Shown here piece after piece: positions 23,574-32,779 of a stretch of 64,000 nt of DNA. The position numbers and the translations under genes are program-made. The DNA comes from Gammaproteobacteria bacterium. Lineage in GTDB: Bacteria; Pseudomonadota; Gammaproteobacteria; Acidithiobacillales; Acidithiobacillaceae. Below the pieces are notes generated by a model. The model was not told the DNA's origin, made no database searches, and saw only the letters and a program-made list of their open reading frames with translations. Each line of letters starts with the position of its first letter. The first letter of the stretch is position 1. The DNA is taken from assembly GCA_023381645.1 (NCBI GenBank), contig JAMCRJ010000051.1, positions 1 to 64,000 of the forward strand, given 5' to 3'.

Positions 23574-24347
23574 GTGAAAATTGCGACGTGGAACGTCAAC
23601 TCCCTCAAGGTACGCCTCCCGCAGGTGTTGGAATGGCTGGGCAGCGAGCAACCGGATGTCCTTTGTCTGCAAGAGACCAAGCTGGCCGATGCGCGTTTTC
23701 CGGTGGCCGAGTTGGCGGATGCCGGTTATCGGGCGCTCTATCACGGTCAACCGACGTATAACGGGGTTGCCATACTGAGTCGCACACCACCCAGTGACGT
23801 CCGCTGCGACTGGCCGGATGGCGGCGACGGGCAGGCGCGGCTGTGCGCCGCCAGCTTCGGCGACCTGCGCGTCGTCAACGTCTATGTGCCGAACGGCCAA
23901 GCCCTGGACAGCGACAAGTATCCCTACAAGTTGCAATGGCTGGAGCGCCTGCGCGGATTGATCGCTGGAGAATTGCAGGGTTGGCCGCAACTGCTACTGG
24001 TGGGGGACTTCAATATCGCCCCCGATACCCGTGACGTTTACGATGCTGCAGACTGGGGGGAGGGCATCCTCTGTTCGGCGCCGGAGCGGGCGGCGCTAGG
24101 CGCCCTGTTGGAGCTCGGGCTGCATGACAGCTACCGCAAGCTGCATCCTGACGCGCGGGCGTGGAGCTGGTGGGATTACCGCGCTGCGGCGTTTCGGCGC
24201 AATCAGGGCCTGCGCATCGATCTGATTCTGGCTTCCTCTCCCGTGCTCTCGCGCACGCGGGATGTGGTCATCGACCGTGCCGCACGGGCGGCGGAGCGTC
24301 CCTCGGATCACGCACCCGTCTGCATCACGCTGGAGAGCGGCGCGTGA
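23574..24347 (+). CDS. Exodeoxyribonuclease III, second copy
   Basis: This encodes 257 residues with all ExoIII motifs: KIATWNVNSLKVRL, VLCLQETKLAD, LLVGDFNIAPD, RIDLILASS and the C-terminal SDHAPVCITLE. It is clearly diverged from the copy at 20904-21665, which has a different N-terminal signature (SWNVNGWRAA), so this is not a recent duplication. It may be an AP endonuclease of a different substrate range. The GTG start gives the expected N terminus. Its stop overlaps the hemH GTG (GTGA), so it is coupled to heme synthesis genes by position only. Confidence 0.92.
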   Translation: MKIATWNVNSLKVRLPQVLEWLGSEQPDVLCLQETKLADARFPVAELADAGYRALYHGQPTYNGVAILSRTPPSDVRCDWPDGGDGQARLCAASFGDLRVVNVYVPNGQALDSDKYPYKLQWLERLRGLIAGELQGWPQLLLVGDFNIAPDTRDVYDAADWGEGILCSAPERAALGALLELGLHDSYRKLHPDARAWSWWDYRAAAFRRNQGLRIDLILASSPVLSRTRDVVIDRAARAAERPSDHAPVCITLESGA

Positions 24348-25357
24348 TCGGTATTCTGGTCGTCAATCTCGGTACTCCCGATGCGCCCACCCCCTCGGCG
24401 GTGCGCCGCTACCTGCGCGAGTTTCTCGGCGATACCCGGGTAGTAGAGCTTCCCAGGGTGCTTTGGTGGCCCATCCTGAACGGCCCCATTCTGCTGTTTC
24501 GTCCCGCCCGCTCGGCACGCAATTATGCCAGCATCTGGCTTCCCGATGGATCCCCCCTGATGGTGTACAGTCAGCGCCAGTGCGATGCGCTTCAGGCTCG
24601 CTGGGAGCGCCAGTTTCCCGGTCAGGTCCGTGTGGAGCTGGCCATGCGTTATGGCAATCCCTCCGTCGCAAAGGGCATGGCGGCCTTGCGCGACGCTGGA
24701 TGTGGCAGGATACTGGTGGTTCCGCTGTATCCCCAATATGCGGCGGCCACTACGGCCTCCATTTTTGACGCGGTTGCCAAGGCATTGCGGGAATGGCGCG
24801 AAATCCCGGAAATGCGCATGATTCGCGACTGGCATGCGCACCCCGCCTATATTGGTGCCCTGGCGGACAGCATCCGCGCCTGGTGGCAGGCGCACGGACA
24901 GGCGGAGCGCCTGCTCATCACCTTCCACGGCTTACCCGAAAGCTCCGTCCTAAAGGGCGACCCCTATCGTGCCCAGTGCGAAAAGACCACCGCGTTGCTG
25001 GTACAGGCGCTTGGTCTGTCCGATGATCAGTGGGTGCAAAGCTTCCAAAGCCGCTTCGGCGCCGCCAGATGGCTGGAGCCCTATACGGACAGAACGCTCG
25101 TCGGGCTGGCCCGCGCCGGCGTGTCCCGTGTAGACGCCGTGTGTCCCGGGTTTGGTGTGGATTGCGTGGAAACACTGCAGGAAATAGCCCTCGAAGGCAA
25201 AGAAACTTTCCTCCACGCAGGTGGACAGGAATTGCGCTATATCCCTGCGCTCAACGACAATCCTCTCTGGACAGAAGCGTTCAGCCGGATTCTGGAGCCC
25301 CATTGGCGTGATTGGGATGCCCCGGAAAACTTTGCCGTTTCCCCAGAGTCAGGCTAA
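24344..25357 (+). CDS. hemH: Ferrochelatase
   Basis: This encodes 337 residues, normal for HemH, which inserts ferrous iron into protoporphyrin IX as the last step of heme synthesis. The catalytic His195 lies in TFHGLPESSVLKGDPY and the metal-handling Glu276 in PGFGVDCVETLQEI. The N terminus GILVVNLGTPDAP is diagnostic. The GTG at 24344 overlaps the preceding stop and has GGAGAG upstream. The enzyme is soluble or loosely membrane-bound in bacteria. Confidence 0.96.
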   Translation: MIGILVVNLGTPDAPTPSAVRRYLREFLGDTRVVELPRVLWWPILNGPILLFRPARSARNYASIWLPDGSPLMVYSQRQCDALQARWERQFPGQVRVELAMRYGNPSVAKGMAALRDAGCGRILVVPLYPQYAAATTASIFDAVAKALREWREIPEMRMIRDWHAHPAYIGALADSIRAWWQAHGQAERLLITFHGLPESSVLKGDPYRAQCEKTTALLVQALGLSDDQWVQSFQSRFGAARWLEPYTDRTLVGLARAGVSRVDAVCPGFGVDCVETLQEIALEGKETFLHAGGQELRYIPALNDNPLWTEAFSRILEPHWRDWDAPENFAVSPESG

Positions 25358-25424
25358 AATCGAGCCACATCGCCAACGTAGAACAGCATTTTCCCTCGGC
25401 CCTCCAACCTACAGGACTCGCGCC

Positions 25425-25913
25425 ATGATAATCAGCAAAGACAAAGTCGTCACCATCGACTATTCCCTGACCGATGAAGAAGGAGAGCTGATCGACAGCT
25501 CTGTGGGGGAAGAACCCCTCGTCTATCTGCATGGCCACCATGGCGTCATCCCCGGTCTGGAGCAGGCCCTGGCGGGGCGTCGTGTCGGCGACAGGCTTGA
25601 GGTCTCCATCCCTCCCGAAGAGGGCTATGGTGACTGGGACGAAGATCTGGTGGAAGTGGTAGGTGTCGAAGATTTTGACGACGCCGAAGAGTTGGAGGTT
25701 GGTACCCAGTTTGAGACCATGACCGAGGATGGCACACGCCTGGCCACGATAATCGACATCGAAGGTGACGAGATTACCGTCGATCTCAATCATCCCCTGG
25801 CCGGCATGACCCTGAACTTCGATGTGACGGTGCTGGAAGTACGGGACGCCACCGCCGAAGAGCTGGCCCACGGCCATGTCCATGGTCACGGCGAGCACGA
25901 CGAGGGTCACTGA
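25425..25913 (+). CDS. slyD: FKBP-type peptidyl-prolyl isomerase, SlyD type
   Basis: This encodes 162 residues. The FKBP domain is split by the insert-in-flap chaperone domain as in SlyD: VVTIDYSLTDEEGELIDSS, then LVYLHGHHGVIPGLEQALAG, then VSIPPEEGYGDWDEDLVE, with the insert at about 70-125. The C-terminal 15 residues carry six His (AHGHVHGHGEHDEGH), a likely nickel or other metal-binding tail. It assists proline isomerisation, folding and possibly hydrogenase metallation. AGGA precedes the ATG at 25425. Confidence 0.94.
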   Translation: MIISKDKVVTIDYSLTDEEGELIDSSVGEEPLVYLHGHHGVIPGLEQALAGRRVGDRLEVSIPPEEGYGDWDEDLVEVVGVEDFDDAEELEVGTQFETMTEDGTRLATIIDIEGDEITVDLNHPLAGMTLNFDVTVLEVRDATAEELAHGHVHGHGEHDEGH

Positions 25914-25961
25914 GGTGCCGTTGCCGCGCCGGCTGCAGCGCGTTCCGACCCGGTAGCCGCC

Positions 25962-27143
25962 TTGCGTGGCCTGGGGTTGATGTCGGGCACCAGTGCCGAT
26001 GGTGTGGATGCCGCGGTGCTGGATTTGGCCGTCGCCGGCTGTGGGGGGTATCGGGGTGTTTTCACCCACGCCTTTGAGCCCGCACTGCGCACGGAAGTGC
26101 TGGCTGCCAACGGGCCATTGGATGTCGAAGCGATGGCGCAACTCGACCGGCGTCTGGGTGGCTGTTATGCGCGGGTGGCGCGGGAGGCCATGGACCGCTT
26201 GGGTCCGGTGGACTTCATCGCCCTGCATGGACAGACCATTCGCCATCAGCCGCGGGGTGAGCCCGGTTTCACCCTGCAAATCGGCGCGGCGGCAGATGTC
26301 GCGGTGGCTACAGGTCTGACTGTGGTCCACGATTTCCGGCGTGCGGATGTGGCAGCAGGGGGGGAGGGCGCACCGCTGGTGCCGCCTTTCCATCGATACT
26401 GCTTTCAGGATGAACAGCCGCGTCTGGTACTCAATCTCGGTGGCATGGCCAATGTGACCTGGTTGCCGGGTGCCGGCGACCCGCGCCCGCTGCTGGCGTT
26501 CGACTGCGGTCCGGGCAACGTGCTCATGGACGCTGCCGCAGAGTTGTGCTGCGCCGGGCAGGCTACCTGCGACGTGGATGGCCGGTTGGCGGCCGCCGGA
26601 CAGTGCGATGTGGTACGCCTGGAGGAATGGCTGGACCACGTGTTCTTCCGGCAAGCACCTCCCAAAAGCACGGGCCGGGAGACTTTCGGCGTGCCGCTGG
26701 TGACACGCTGGTGGTCTGCCTGGCGGGGTTCCGCGGCGGATTTTCTGGCGACACTGACGGTGTTGACTGCCGAGTCTGTGGCACAGGCGGTGAGAGCCTG
26801 GACACCGGGTGCCGCGGAAATGCTGGTATTCGGCGGCGGGACCGAAAACCAGGCCCTGATGCAGGCCCTGCAGGACGCCATGGCGGAGACCCGGGTGCTG
26901 CACGGCGGGCGGCACAGCGGTATCCCCGGTCACGCCCTGGAGGCACTGGCCTTTGCCTGGCTGGGCAGCCAGTGCCTGCTGGGGAAACGCCTGGATCTGG
27001 AGCGGGTTACGGGGGCGCAGCACCCCATGATCCTGGGTAATATTCTGCCCGGAGATAACTGGCCGGATCTGCTCGTCCACCTCTCGCAACGGCCGGAAAT
27101 CACCGCGAGGGAAGGCCCCTATCGTGCCCTCCGCTCAGTCTGA
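25962..27143 (+). CDS. anmK: Anhydro-N-acetylmuramic acid kinase
   Basis: This encodes 393 residues of AnmK, which hydrolyses and phosphorylates anhydroMurNAc to MurNAc-6-phosphate in cell-wall recycling. The diagnostic GLMSGTSADGVDA is at residues 5-17, followed by ALHGQTIRHQP and an ATPase domain ending in VFGGGTENQALMQAL. No ATG or GTG lies upstream in frame before a stop at 25911, so the TTG at 25962 is the best start; its ribosome site is weak. It overlaps aroE by 20 bp. Confidence 0.93.
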   Translation: MRGLGLMSGTSADGVDAAVLDLAVAGCGGYRGVFTHAFEPALRTEVLAANGPLDVEAMAQLDRRLGGCYARVAREAMDRLGPVDFIALHGQTIRHQPRGEPGFTLQIGAAADVAVATGLTVVHDFRRADVAAGGEGAPLVPPFHRYCFQDEQPRLVLNLGGMANVTWLPGAGDPRPLLAFDCGPGNVLMDAAAELCCAGQATCDVDGRLAAAGQCDVVRLEEWLDHVFFRQAPPKSTGRETFGVPLVTRWWSAWRGSAADFLATLTVLTAESVAQAVRAWTPGAAEMLVFGGGTENQALMQALQDAMAETRVLHGGRHSGIPGHALEALAFAWLGSQCLLGKRLDLERVTGAQHPMILGNILPGDNWPDLLVHLSQRPEITAREGPYRALRSV

Positions 27144-28020
27144 CCTCCGGCATTGCTGGCACCCCGGCGGTGGCACTTCCGTCTATGGCATCCTGGGGTT
27201 TCCTGTCAACCACAGCCTCTCGCCGTGGCTGCATCGCCTCTTCGCGGCGCAGCAGGAGCTGGATCTGGTGTATGTGCCTTTTCCGGTGCGCGAAGAGGAT
27301 ATCGCCGTGGCGCTGGCCGGTTTGCCGGCGCTCGGGATCCGGGGCGTGAATGTCACGGTCCCCCATAAGGAGGCCGTATTGCCGCTGATGCAGTGGCTCA
27401 GCGCGGAGGCGCGTGCCATCGGCGCGGTGAACACCATCTGTTTCACGCCCTCGGGCATGGAGGGGCACAACACCGATGCGCCGGGATTTCTGCGGGCGCT
27501 GGAACGTGCGACGGGGGACGGCTGGCGGCGGTGTCCGGCGACGGTAATCGGTGCCGGGGGGGCGGCCCGTGCCGTCGTCTACGCCCTCGGCCATGCCGGA
27601 TGTCCGGCGATTTACCTGGCGAATCGCCACCTGCCGCGTGCCGAAGTTCTGGCGGCGCAGTTTCCTGGCCTCCCGGTGCATCCCATCCCGCTGGACCGGG
27701 CGACATTGTCTGCGGTGTTGTCCTGCAGCATGTTGCTCGTCAACACCAGCACGCGGGGCCTGCACGGCGAGGGCCACCCGGAGCTGGACCTGGCCCGCAT
27801 GCCCGGGAATGGCAGTGTGTACGATATCGTCTATAACCCATTGGAAACGCCCCTGCTGCAAGCCGCCCGGCAAGCCGGGCTGGGTGCGGTGGATGGGCTG
27901 GGTATGCTGGTAGAGCAGGGCGCGGAGAGTTTTCGGATATGGACCGGAACATTACCGCAGACCGCCGCCGTGGAGGGGATATTGCGTCGATGGCTACAAA
28001 CCCGGAACACATCTCGTTAA
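27124..28020 (+). CDS. aroE: Shikimate dehydrogenase
   Basis: This encodes 298 residues. It reduces 3-dehydroshikimate to shikimate with NADPH in aromatic amino-acid synthesis. Substrate-binding NHSLSP is at 29-34, the catalytic Lys is in VNVTVPHKEAV, NTDAPGF binds substrate, and GAGGAARA is the NADP loop. The C-terminal QGAESFRIWTG motif is present. The GTG at 27124 has GGGAAGG upstream. It overlaps both anmK and, with its end, the start of pilB (27990). Confidence 0.95.
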   Translation: MPSAQSDLRHCWHPGGGTSVYGILGFPVNHSLSPWLHRLFAAQQELDLVYVPFPVREEDIAVALAGLPALGIRGVNVTVPHKEAVLPLMQWLSAEARAIGAVNTICFTPSGMEGHNTDAPGFLRALERATGDGWRRCPATVIGAGGAARAVVYALGHAGCPAIYLANRHLPRAEVLAAQFPGLPVHPIPLDRATLSAVLSCSMLLVNTSTRGLHGEGHPELDLARMPGNGSVYDIVYNPLETPLLQAARQAGLGAVDGLGMLVEQGAESFRIWTGTLPQTAAVEGILRRWLQTRNTSR

Positions 28021-29699
28021 CGCCCGTATTGCGGGCACTTGTCAGTAACGGTTTAAGTGACGAGGCGCGCTTGCAAAGTCTCGCCGCCGACCCGGCCCGC
28101 GGCAAGACGCCGCTGCTGTTTTATGTGGTGGAGAAGGGCGCCGTCCCGGCCACGGTGCTCATGGCGCACCTTTCCGCGCGCTACAACATGCCTATGCTGG
28201 ATCTCGACGCAGCGGTGATCGATGTGTTGCTCATCCGCAAGCTCGACAAAGGGTTGATGACCCGTTATCTGGTGCTGCCCTTGTCGAAGCATGGGGACAC
28301 CCTCTACCTCGCCATGGCCGATCCCACGGACTTCAAGGCAGTAGAGGATGTGAAATTCAACACCGGTTTGCAGGTGATGCCGGTACTGGTCGAAGCCAAC
28401 AAACTGGTCAAGGCGGTACATGCTGCGGTCAACAGCCTGCAGGGCGGGATCGACGATGTATTCGTGGATAAGCCGCACGATGAGGAAGATCCGGAAGAAT
28501 TCGACCTCGCCCAGGAGAACGACAGCAGTGTCGAGGATGCGCCGGTGGTGCGCTTTGTCCGACAACTGCTGCTGGACGCCATTCAGCGCGGGGTGTCCGA
28601 TATTCATCTGGAACCCTATGAAAAGGATTTTCGGGTGCGTTACCGCCTCGATGGCGTATTGCAGGACGCGCTGCATCCGCCCATGGCGTTGCGGGACGGC
28701 GTCACCTCGCGCCTGAAGATTCTCTGCCGCCTGGACATTTCCGAGCGACGTATGCCTCAGGACGGTCGACTGCGTGTCCGCGTGCCCCCGGCCCGGGTCA
28801 TCGATTTCCGTGTCTCCTTTCTGCCCACCAGTTTCGGCGAAACGATCGTGCTGCGCCTGCTGGATCCCGCCAGTTCCAAGGTGCCCATCGAGCAGTTAGG
28901 CTTTTTGCCAGAGCAGCGCAAAGCCTTTGAGGACGCCATCCATCGACCCTACGGCATGATTCTGGTCACCGGGCCCACGGGTTCCGGCAAGACCACGACC
29001 CTCTATACGGCCCTGAACATCCTCAACACCGGTGACTGCAACATCAGTACCGCAGAGGACCCCGTGGAAATCCCGGTGTACGGGATCAATCAGGTGAACA
29101 TCAACGAGCGCATCGGTCTCACCTTTGCCGCAGCCCTGCGTTCCTTCCTGCGCCAGGACCCGGACATCATCATGGTCGGCGAGGTGCGCGACCTGGAAAC
29201 CGCCGAAACCGCCATCAAGGCAGCCCAGACGGGCCATCTGGTATTGGCCACCCTGCACACCAATGATGCGCCACAGAGTCTCACCCGCCTCGAGAATATG
29301 GGTATTCCCACCTATAACATCGCCGGCAGCGTACATCTGGTGATGGCGCAGCGACTCGTCCGCAAGCTTTGTCCGCACTGCAAAAAGCCCCTGCGTATTC
29401 CCGAACAGGCCCTGATCGAGGCGGGATTCGCGCCCGAGGATCTGCCGGGCTGGCGCCCTCTGGGCGCTGCGGGTTGCGAACAGTGCAACAAAACCGGATA
29501 TAAGGGCCGGATGGGACTTTATCAGGTGATGCCGGTGAGCGACGCCATGCGCGAAATCGTCATGCGTGGCGGCACTTCCATCGACTTGGCGCGGCAGGCG
29601 GCACGGGAGGGGGTGCTGACCATGCGGCAAAACGGGCTGAGGCGGATCCGGGAGGGCGTGACCAGTCTGGAGGAGGTGCTGCGGGTGACCAATCTTTGA
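27990..29699 (+). CDS. pilB: Type IV pilus assembly ATPase
   Basis: This encodes 569 residues of the PilB/GspE extension ATPases, which drive pilin polymerisation at the inner membrane. An N-terminal MshEN-type domain (about 15-150) precedes the ATPase core. Walker A GPTGSGKTTTLY begins at about residue 328; the Asp box is STAEDPVEIP, Walker B RQDPDIIMVGEVRD, and the His box TGHLVLATLHTND. A tetracysteine zinc site (CPHC...CEQC) lies at about 460-505. The start at 27990 follows GGAGGGG; an upstream in-frame ATG at 27939 is inside aroE. The next genes are pilS and pilR rather than pilC. Confidence 0.95.
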   Translation: MATNPEHISLTPVLRALVSNGLSDEARLQSLAADPARGKTPLLFYVVEKGAVPATVLMAHLSARYNMPMLDLDAAVIDVLLIRKLDKGLMTRYLVLPLSKHGDTLYLAMADPTDFKAVEDVKFNTGLQVMPVLVEANKLVKAVHAAVNSLQGGIDDVFVDKPHDEEDPEEFDLAQENDSSVEDAPVVRFVRQLLLDAIQRGVSDIHLEPYEKDFRVRYRLDGVLQDALHPPMALRDGVTSRLKILCRLDISERRMPQDGRLRVRVPPARVIDFRVSFLPTSFGETIVLRLLDPASSKVPIEQLGFLPEQRKAFEDAIHRPYGMILVTGPTGSGKTTTLYTALNILNTGDCNISTAEDPVEIPVYGINQVNINERIGLTFAAALRSFLRQDPDIIMVGEVRDLETAETAIKAAQTGHLVLATLHTNDAPQSLTRLENMGIPTYNIAGSVHLVMAQRLVRKLCPHCKKPLRIPEQALIEAGFAPEDLPGWRPLGAAGCEQCNKTGYKGRMGLYQVMPVSDAMREIVMRGGTSIDLARQAAREGVLTMRQNGLRRIREGVTSLEEVLRVTNL

Positions 29700-29825
29700 T
29701 GCTGTCGCGCGGTGTCTGCAGATATGTGGTGCCAGGAGTCACCAACGGGACGGCGGGGGTGGCCGGAGGACGCACGATGGCACGGCCAAGGTCCTGCAGG
29801 ACGGCGCGGCGGGTTGGTACATGAC

Positions 29826-31424
29826 ATGGCGGAGATGATGGGTGACTGGCGGCGACTTTGGGGCATTTCCGCCTACCGGCTGCTGATCGCGGCCGCCATC
29901 GCCATCCTGGTGCGCTTGCCGGCCAGTGAAACCATCATCAATCTGGGAGGACATACCGAACTGCTGCACATCCTGACCTTGGTGGCAGCCTTGGTCAGCC
30001 TCGTCTACCTGCTGGGACTGTTGTTGCGATGGCCGACGCAACCGCGCCGCCACGCCTGGATTCAGGTATCGACGGATACCCTGCTGGTGCTGCTGCTCCT
30101 GCATTTCGGCGGCGGAGTCCGTGGTCCCTTCAGTATCCTGCCCTTTCTGCTGCTGGTGTCCACGGCAAGCCTCCTGCGCGGCAAAAGCGCTTTTGTTTTC
30201 GTGTGGATATTGCTGGCGCTGCTGGTAGGCGAGTCGCTATTCGGCGGGATGACCGCCGTGCACCCGCCTTTCGGTCAGCTTTTCATTTATCTCCTCGCAC
30301 TGGTGGCGGTGGCGGTACTGGCCGACAGTCTGGTGGCGAGTCTGGAACGTGGTAACCGTCTGGCGCTGCAAAGGGATGCAGAGGTCGTCAATCTGAATGC
30401 GTTGAACCAGGAAATCGTGCAGCATATGGATGTGGGCGTTTTTGTGTTGGACCGGCAAAGTCGCGTGGTACTCAGCAACCCTGTGGCACGGACGCTTTCG
30501 GGTTACCGGAAATGGACCTCCAGCCCTGTCGCCATCGGCGTAGTGCAGCCGCGTCTAGCCATGATGCTGCGACAGGCCGCGGCCAACGACAGCGAGATGG
30601 TGATCACGGCCAACGGGCGTGACCCAACACTGCAGGACAGTGCCCTGACCCTGCTGGTGCGCAGAATCGCCCTGCCCGATAGCTCCTACCGGCTGCTCCT
30701 CCTCCGTGATGCATCCGCGCTGCGTGCACGGGAACGAGAGGCGCAACTGGCGGCGCTCGGTCGTCTGGCGGCCAACATCGCCCATGAAATCCGTAATCCT
30801 CTCAGCGTGATCCGCCACGCCGGCAACCTTCTCGCTGAGCGCATGGACGACCCCGGTTCGCAGCATCTTTTTGATATCCTGGAACGGGAGACGGTACGCA
30901 TCAATGCCATCGTCGAATCGGTGCTGGAGATGGCCCGTCCGAGCCCGGCGCATTCCGAACCCATCCCCTTGCGGAGCTGGTTGCCGGTGCTCACCGCCCA
31001 GTTGCAGGCGGATCCGTTGTTGGCACCCATGACCATCGTCATCGGCGAAATCTCGCCGCGGCTTACGGTTTATGCCGATCCCGCGCAGTTGCGGCAGGTG
31101 TTCTGGAATCTGCTGCATAACAGTGCGCAGTACGGCGTGGCGGAAGATGCTACGATGCGTGTCGAAATCGATGCCGTCTCCACGGACGAAGGGAGCATCA
31201 TGGTGACGCTGCGGGATTATGGACCGGGCGTAAAGGCGGAAGTGATGGAGCGCATTTTTGAGCCGTTTTTCACCACCAACCCCCGAGGTACCGGGCTGGG
31301 TTTATCCATGGTGCGGGAACTGCTGCGCATCAACGACGGGCGCATAGCCTGTGAAAATCACCCGCAGGGCGGCGTACTGTTCCGGATTTTTCTCCCCCGC
31401 AGAGGGGTAGAAGGAGAGGCGTGA
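29826..31424 (+). CDS. pilS: Sensor histidine kinase of the PilS type
   Basis: This encodes 532 residues. Six hydrophobic segments fill the first 185 or so residues, then a PAS-like region, a histidine kinase dimerisation domain with LAANIAHEIRNPLSVI (phosphorylated His near residue 320), and an ATPase domain with WNLLHNSAQYG (N box), RDYGPGVKAE and GTGLGLSMV (G boxes). The membrane-bound PilS architecture and adjacency to the sigma-54 regulator and pilus genes support the name. The start is probably ATG 29826, but the region 29712-29838 offers others. Its stop overlaps the pilR ATG. It should phosphorylate PilR to control pilin expression. Confidence 0.88.
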   Translation: MAEMMGDWRRLWGISAYRLLIAAAIAILVRLPASETIINLGGHTELLHILTLVAALVSLVYLLGLLLRWPTQPRRHAWIQVSTDTLLVLLLLHFGGGVRGPFSILPFLLLVSTASLLRGKSAFVFVWILLALLVGESLFGGMTAVHPPFGQLFIYLLALVAVAVLADSLVASLERGNRLALQRDAEVVNLNALNQEIVQHMDVGVFVLDRQSRVVLSNPVARTLSGYRKWTSSPVAIGVVQPRLAMMLRQAAANDSEMVITANGRDPTLQDSALTLLVRRIALPDSSYRLLLLRDASALRAREREAQLAALGRLAANIAHEIRNPLSVIRHAGNLLAERMDDPGSQHLFDILERETVRINAIVESVLEMARPSPAHSEPIPLRSWLPVLTAQLQADPLLAPMTIVIGEISPRLTVYADPAQLRQVFWNLLHNSAQYGVAEDATMRVEIDAVSTDEGSIMVTLRDYGPGVKAEVMERIFEPFFTTNPRGTGLGLSMVRELLRINDGRIACENHPQGGVLFRIFLPRRGVEGEA

Positions 31425-32779
31425 TGGCTGACTATTCCGTATTGCCGCCCGCCCTGATCGTGGATGACGAGCCGGGCATCGTCGAACTGCTGGGCATTAC
31501 GCTGCATGGAATGGGGATCGCTGTCACTGGCGCATATTCCCTTGCAGAAGCCCGCGCCCGCCTCGCCGAAGGCGCCCCTTCTTTATGTCTGAGCGATCTG
31601 CGTTTGCCCGACGGTTCTGGTCTTGATCTGGTCCGCCGTTTGCGCGAGTTATATCCACAAGTGCCGGTCGCCGTGATTACGGCCTATTCTTCCGCCGATG
31701 GTGCCGTCGAAGCGATGCAGGCGGGGGCCTTCGATTACATGGCCAAGCCCATCGAACTGGCGCGTCTGCGGCGATTGATATCCCAGGCCGTTGATCTCAG
31801 CCGCCTGTCCCCGGCGGGCCTGGACGGTACGCAACGACTGGTCGGCGATGCGCCGGTCATGCAGCGGTTGCGCGACGATATCCGCCGCGTAGCGCGGAGC
31901 AACGCGCCGGTACACATCACCGGTGAGTCCGGTACGGGCAAGGAACTGGCCGCACGCGCCATTCATGCCTCGGGACCCCGTCACGACAAGCCCTTCGTGG
32001 CCGTCAACTGCGGCGCCATTCCCGAAGGATTGGTGGAGAGTGAGCTCTTCGGTGCCGAAAAGGGGGCTTATTCCGGTGCCGTACAGCGTCGCGAAGGACT
32101 CTTTGCGGCGGCCAATGGGGGCACTATTTTTCTGGACGAGATCGGCGATCTGCCGATGATGATGCAGGTCAAGCTTCTGCGCGCCATTCAGGAGCGGGCC
32201 ATTCGTCCCCTCGGTGCGGCGCGGGAAACGCCCCTGGACCTGCGCTTCATTTCCGCCACCCACCGTGACCTGCAGGAAATGGTTGCGGCCGGAAAGTTTC
32301 GTCAGGATCTCCGGTATCGTCTGGATGTCGTGAGACTCCACATGCCGGCCTTGCGGGAACATCCGGAAGACATCCCTCAACTGGCAGAGGTGATTCTGCA
32401 ACGTATCGGCGTGGCGCCGCAGGATATTCTGGCGCTGCTGTCCCCAGGCACTTTGGCGCGGCTGGGCAGTTACGCCTTCCCCGGCAACGTTCGCGAGCTG
32501 GAAAACTTTCTGGAGCGTAGCCTTGCCTTCAAGCAGGAAGGGATGCTGCTCGACGACGGGATGTCCTCCTCCGGCAGTCCGGTGTCAAAAAGCAACGGGC
32601 CGGCGTTGGCACCGGTAATCGCCGTACCGGCCGCTGTTGACGCGGCGGAGGCCGCATTGCTGCGGCAGGTGCTCGATCAGGCCGACGGGGATCGGCGCCA
32701 TGCCGCCGTTCTGCTGGGGATCAGTTTGCAGTCGCTGGATCTGCGGCTGCACCGATTGTTCCCCGGGGGAAGCGCATGA
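31424..32779 (+). CDS. pilR: Sigma-54-dependent response regulator of the PilR type
   Basis: This encodes 451 residues with three domains: receiver (VDDEPGI and the phospho-acceptor Asp near 57 in LSDLRLPD, Lys in MAKPI), AAA+ activator (GESGTGKE near 166-173; FLDEIGDLP Walker B) and a C-terminal Fis-type HTH. The sigma-54 contact loop reads GAYSGA rather than the consensus GAFTGA. AAGGAG precedes the ATG, which overlaps the pilS stop; the end overlaps pilD by ATGA. It is expected to activate sigma-54 promoters of pilin genes, none of which lie in the window. Confidence 0.92.
   Translation: MADYSVLPPALIVDDEPGIVELLGITLHGMGIAVTGAYSLAEARARLAEGAPSLCLSDLRLPDGSGLDLVRRLRELYPQVPVAVITAYSSADGAVEAMQAGAFDYMAKPIELARLRRLISQAVDLSRLSPAGLDGTQRLVGDAPVMQRLRDDIRRVARSNAPVHITGESGTGKELAARAIHASGPRHDKPFVAVNCGAIPEGLVESELFGAEKGAYSGAVQRREGLFAAANGGTIFLDEIGDLPMMMQVKLLRAIQERAIRPLGAARETPLDLRFISATHRDLQEMVAAGKFRQDLRYRLDVVRLHMPALREHPEDIPQLAEVILQRIGVAPQDILALLSPGTLARLGSYAFPGNVRELENFLERSLAFKQEGMLLDDGMSSSGSPVSKSNGPALAPVIAVPAAVDAAEAALLRQVLDQADGDRRHAAVLLGISLQSLDLRLHRLFPGGSA

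Noticed and set aside
25281..27089. A 602-residue open frame on the minus strand opposite slyD and anmK
   Set aside because: It is a high-GC antisense frame with no ribosome site or motif, and both genes on the plus strand are fully recognisable.
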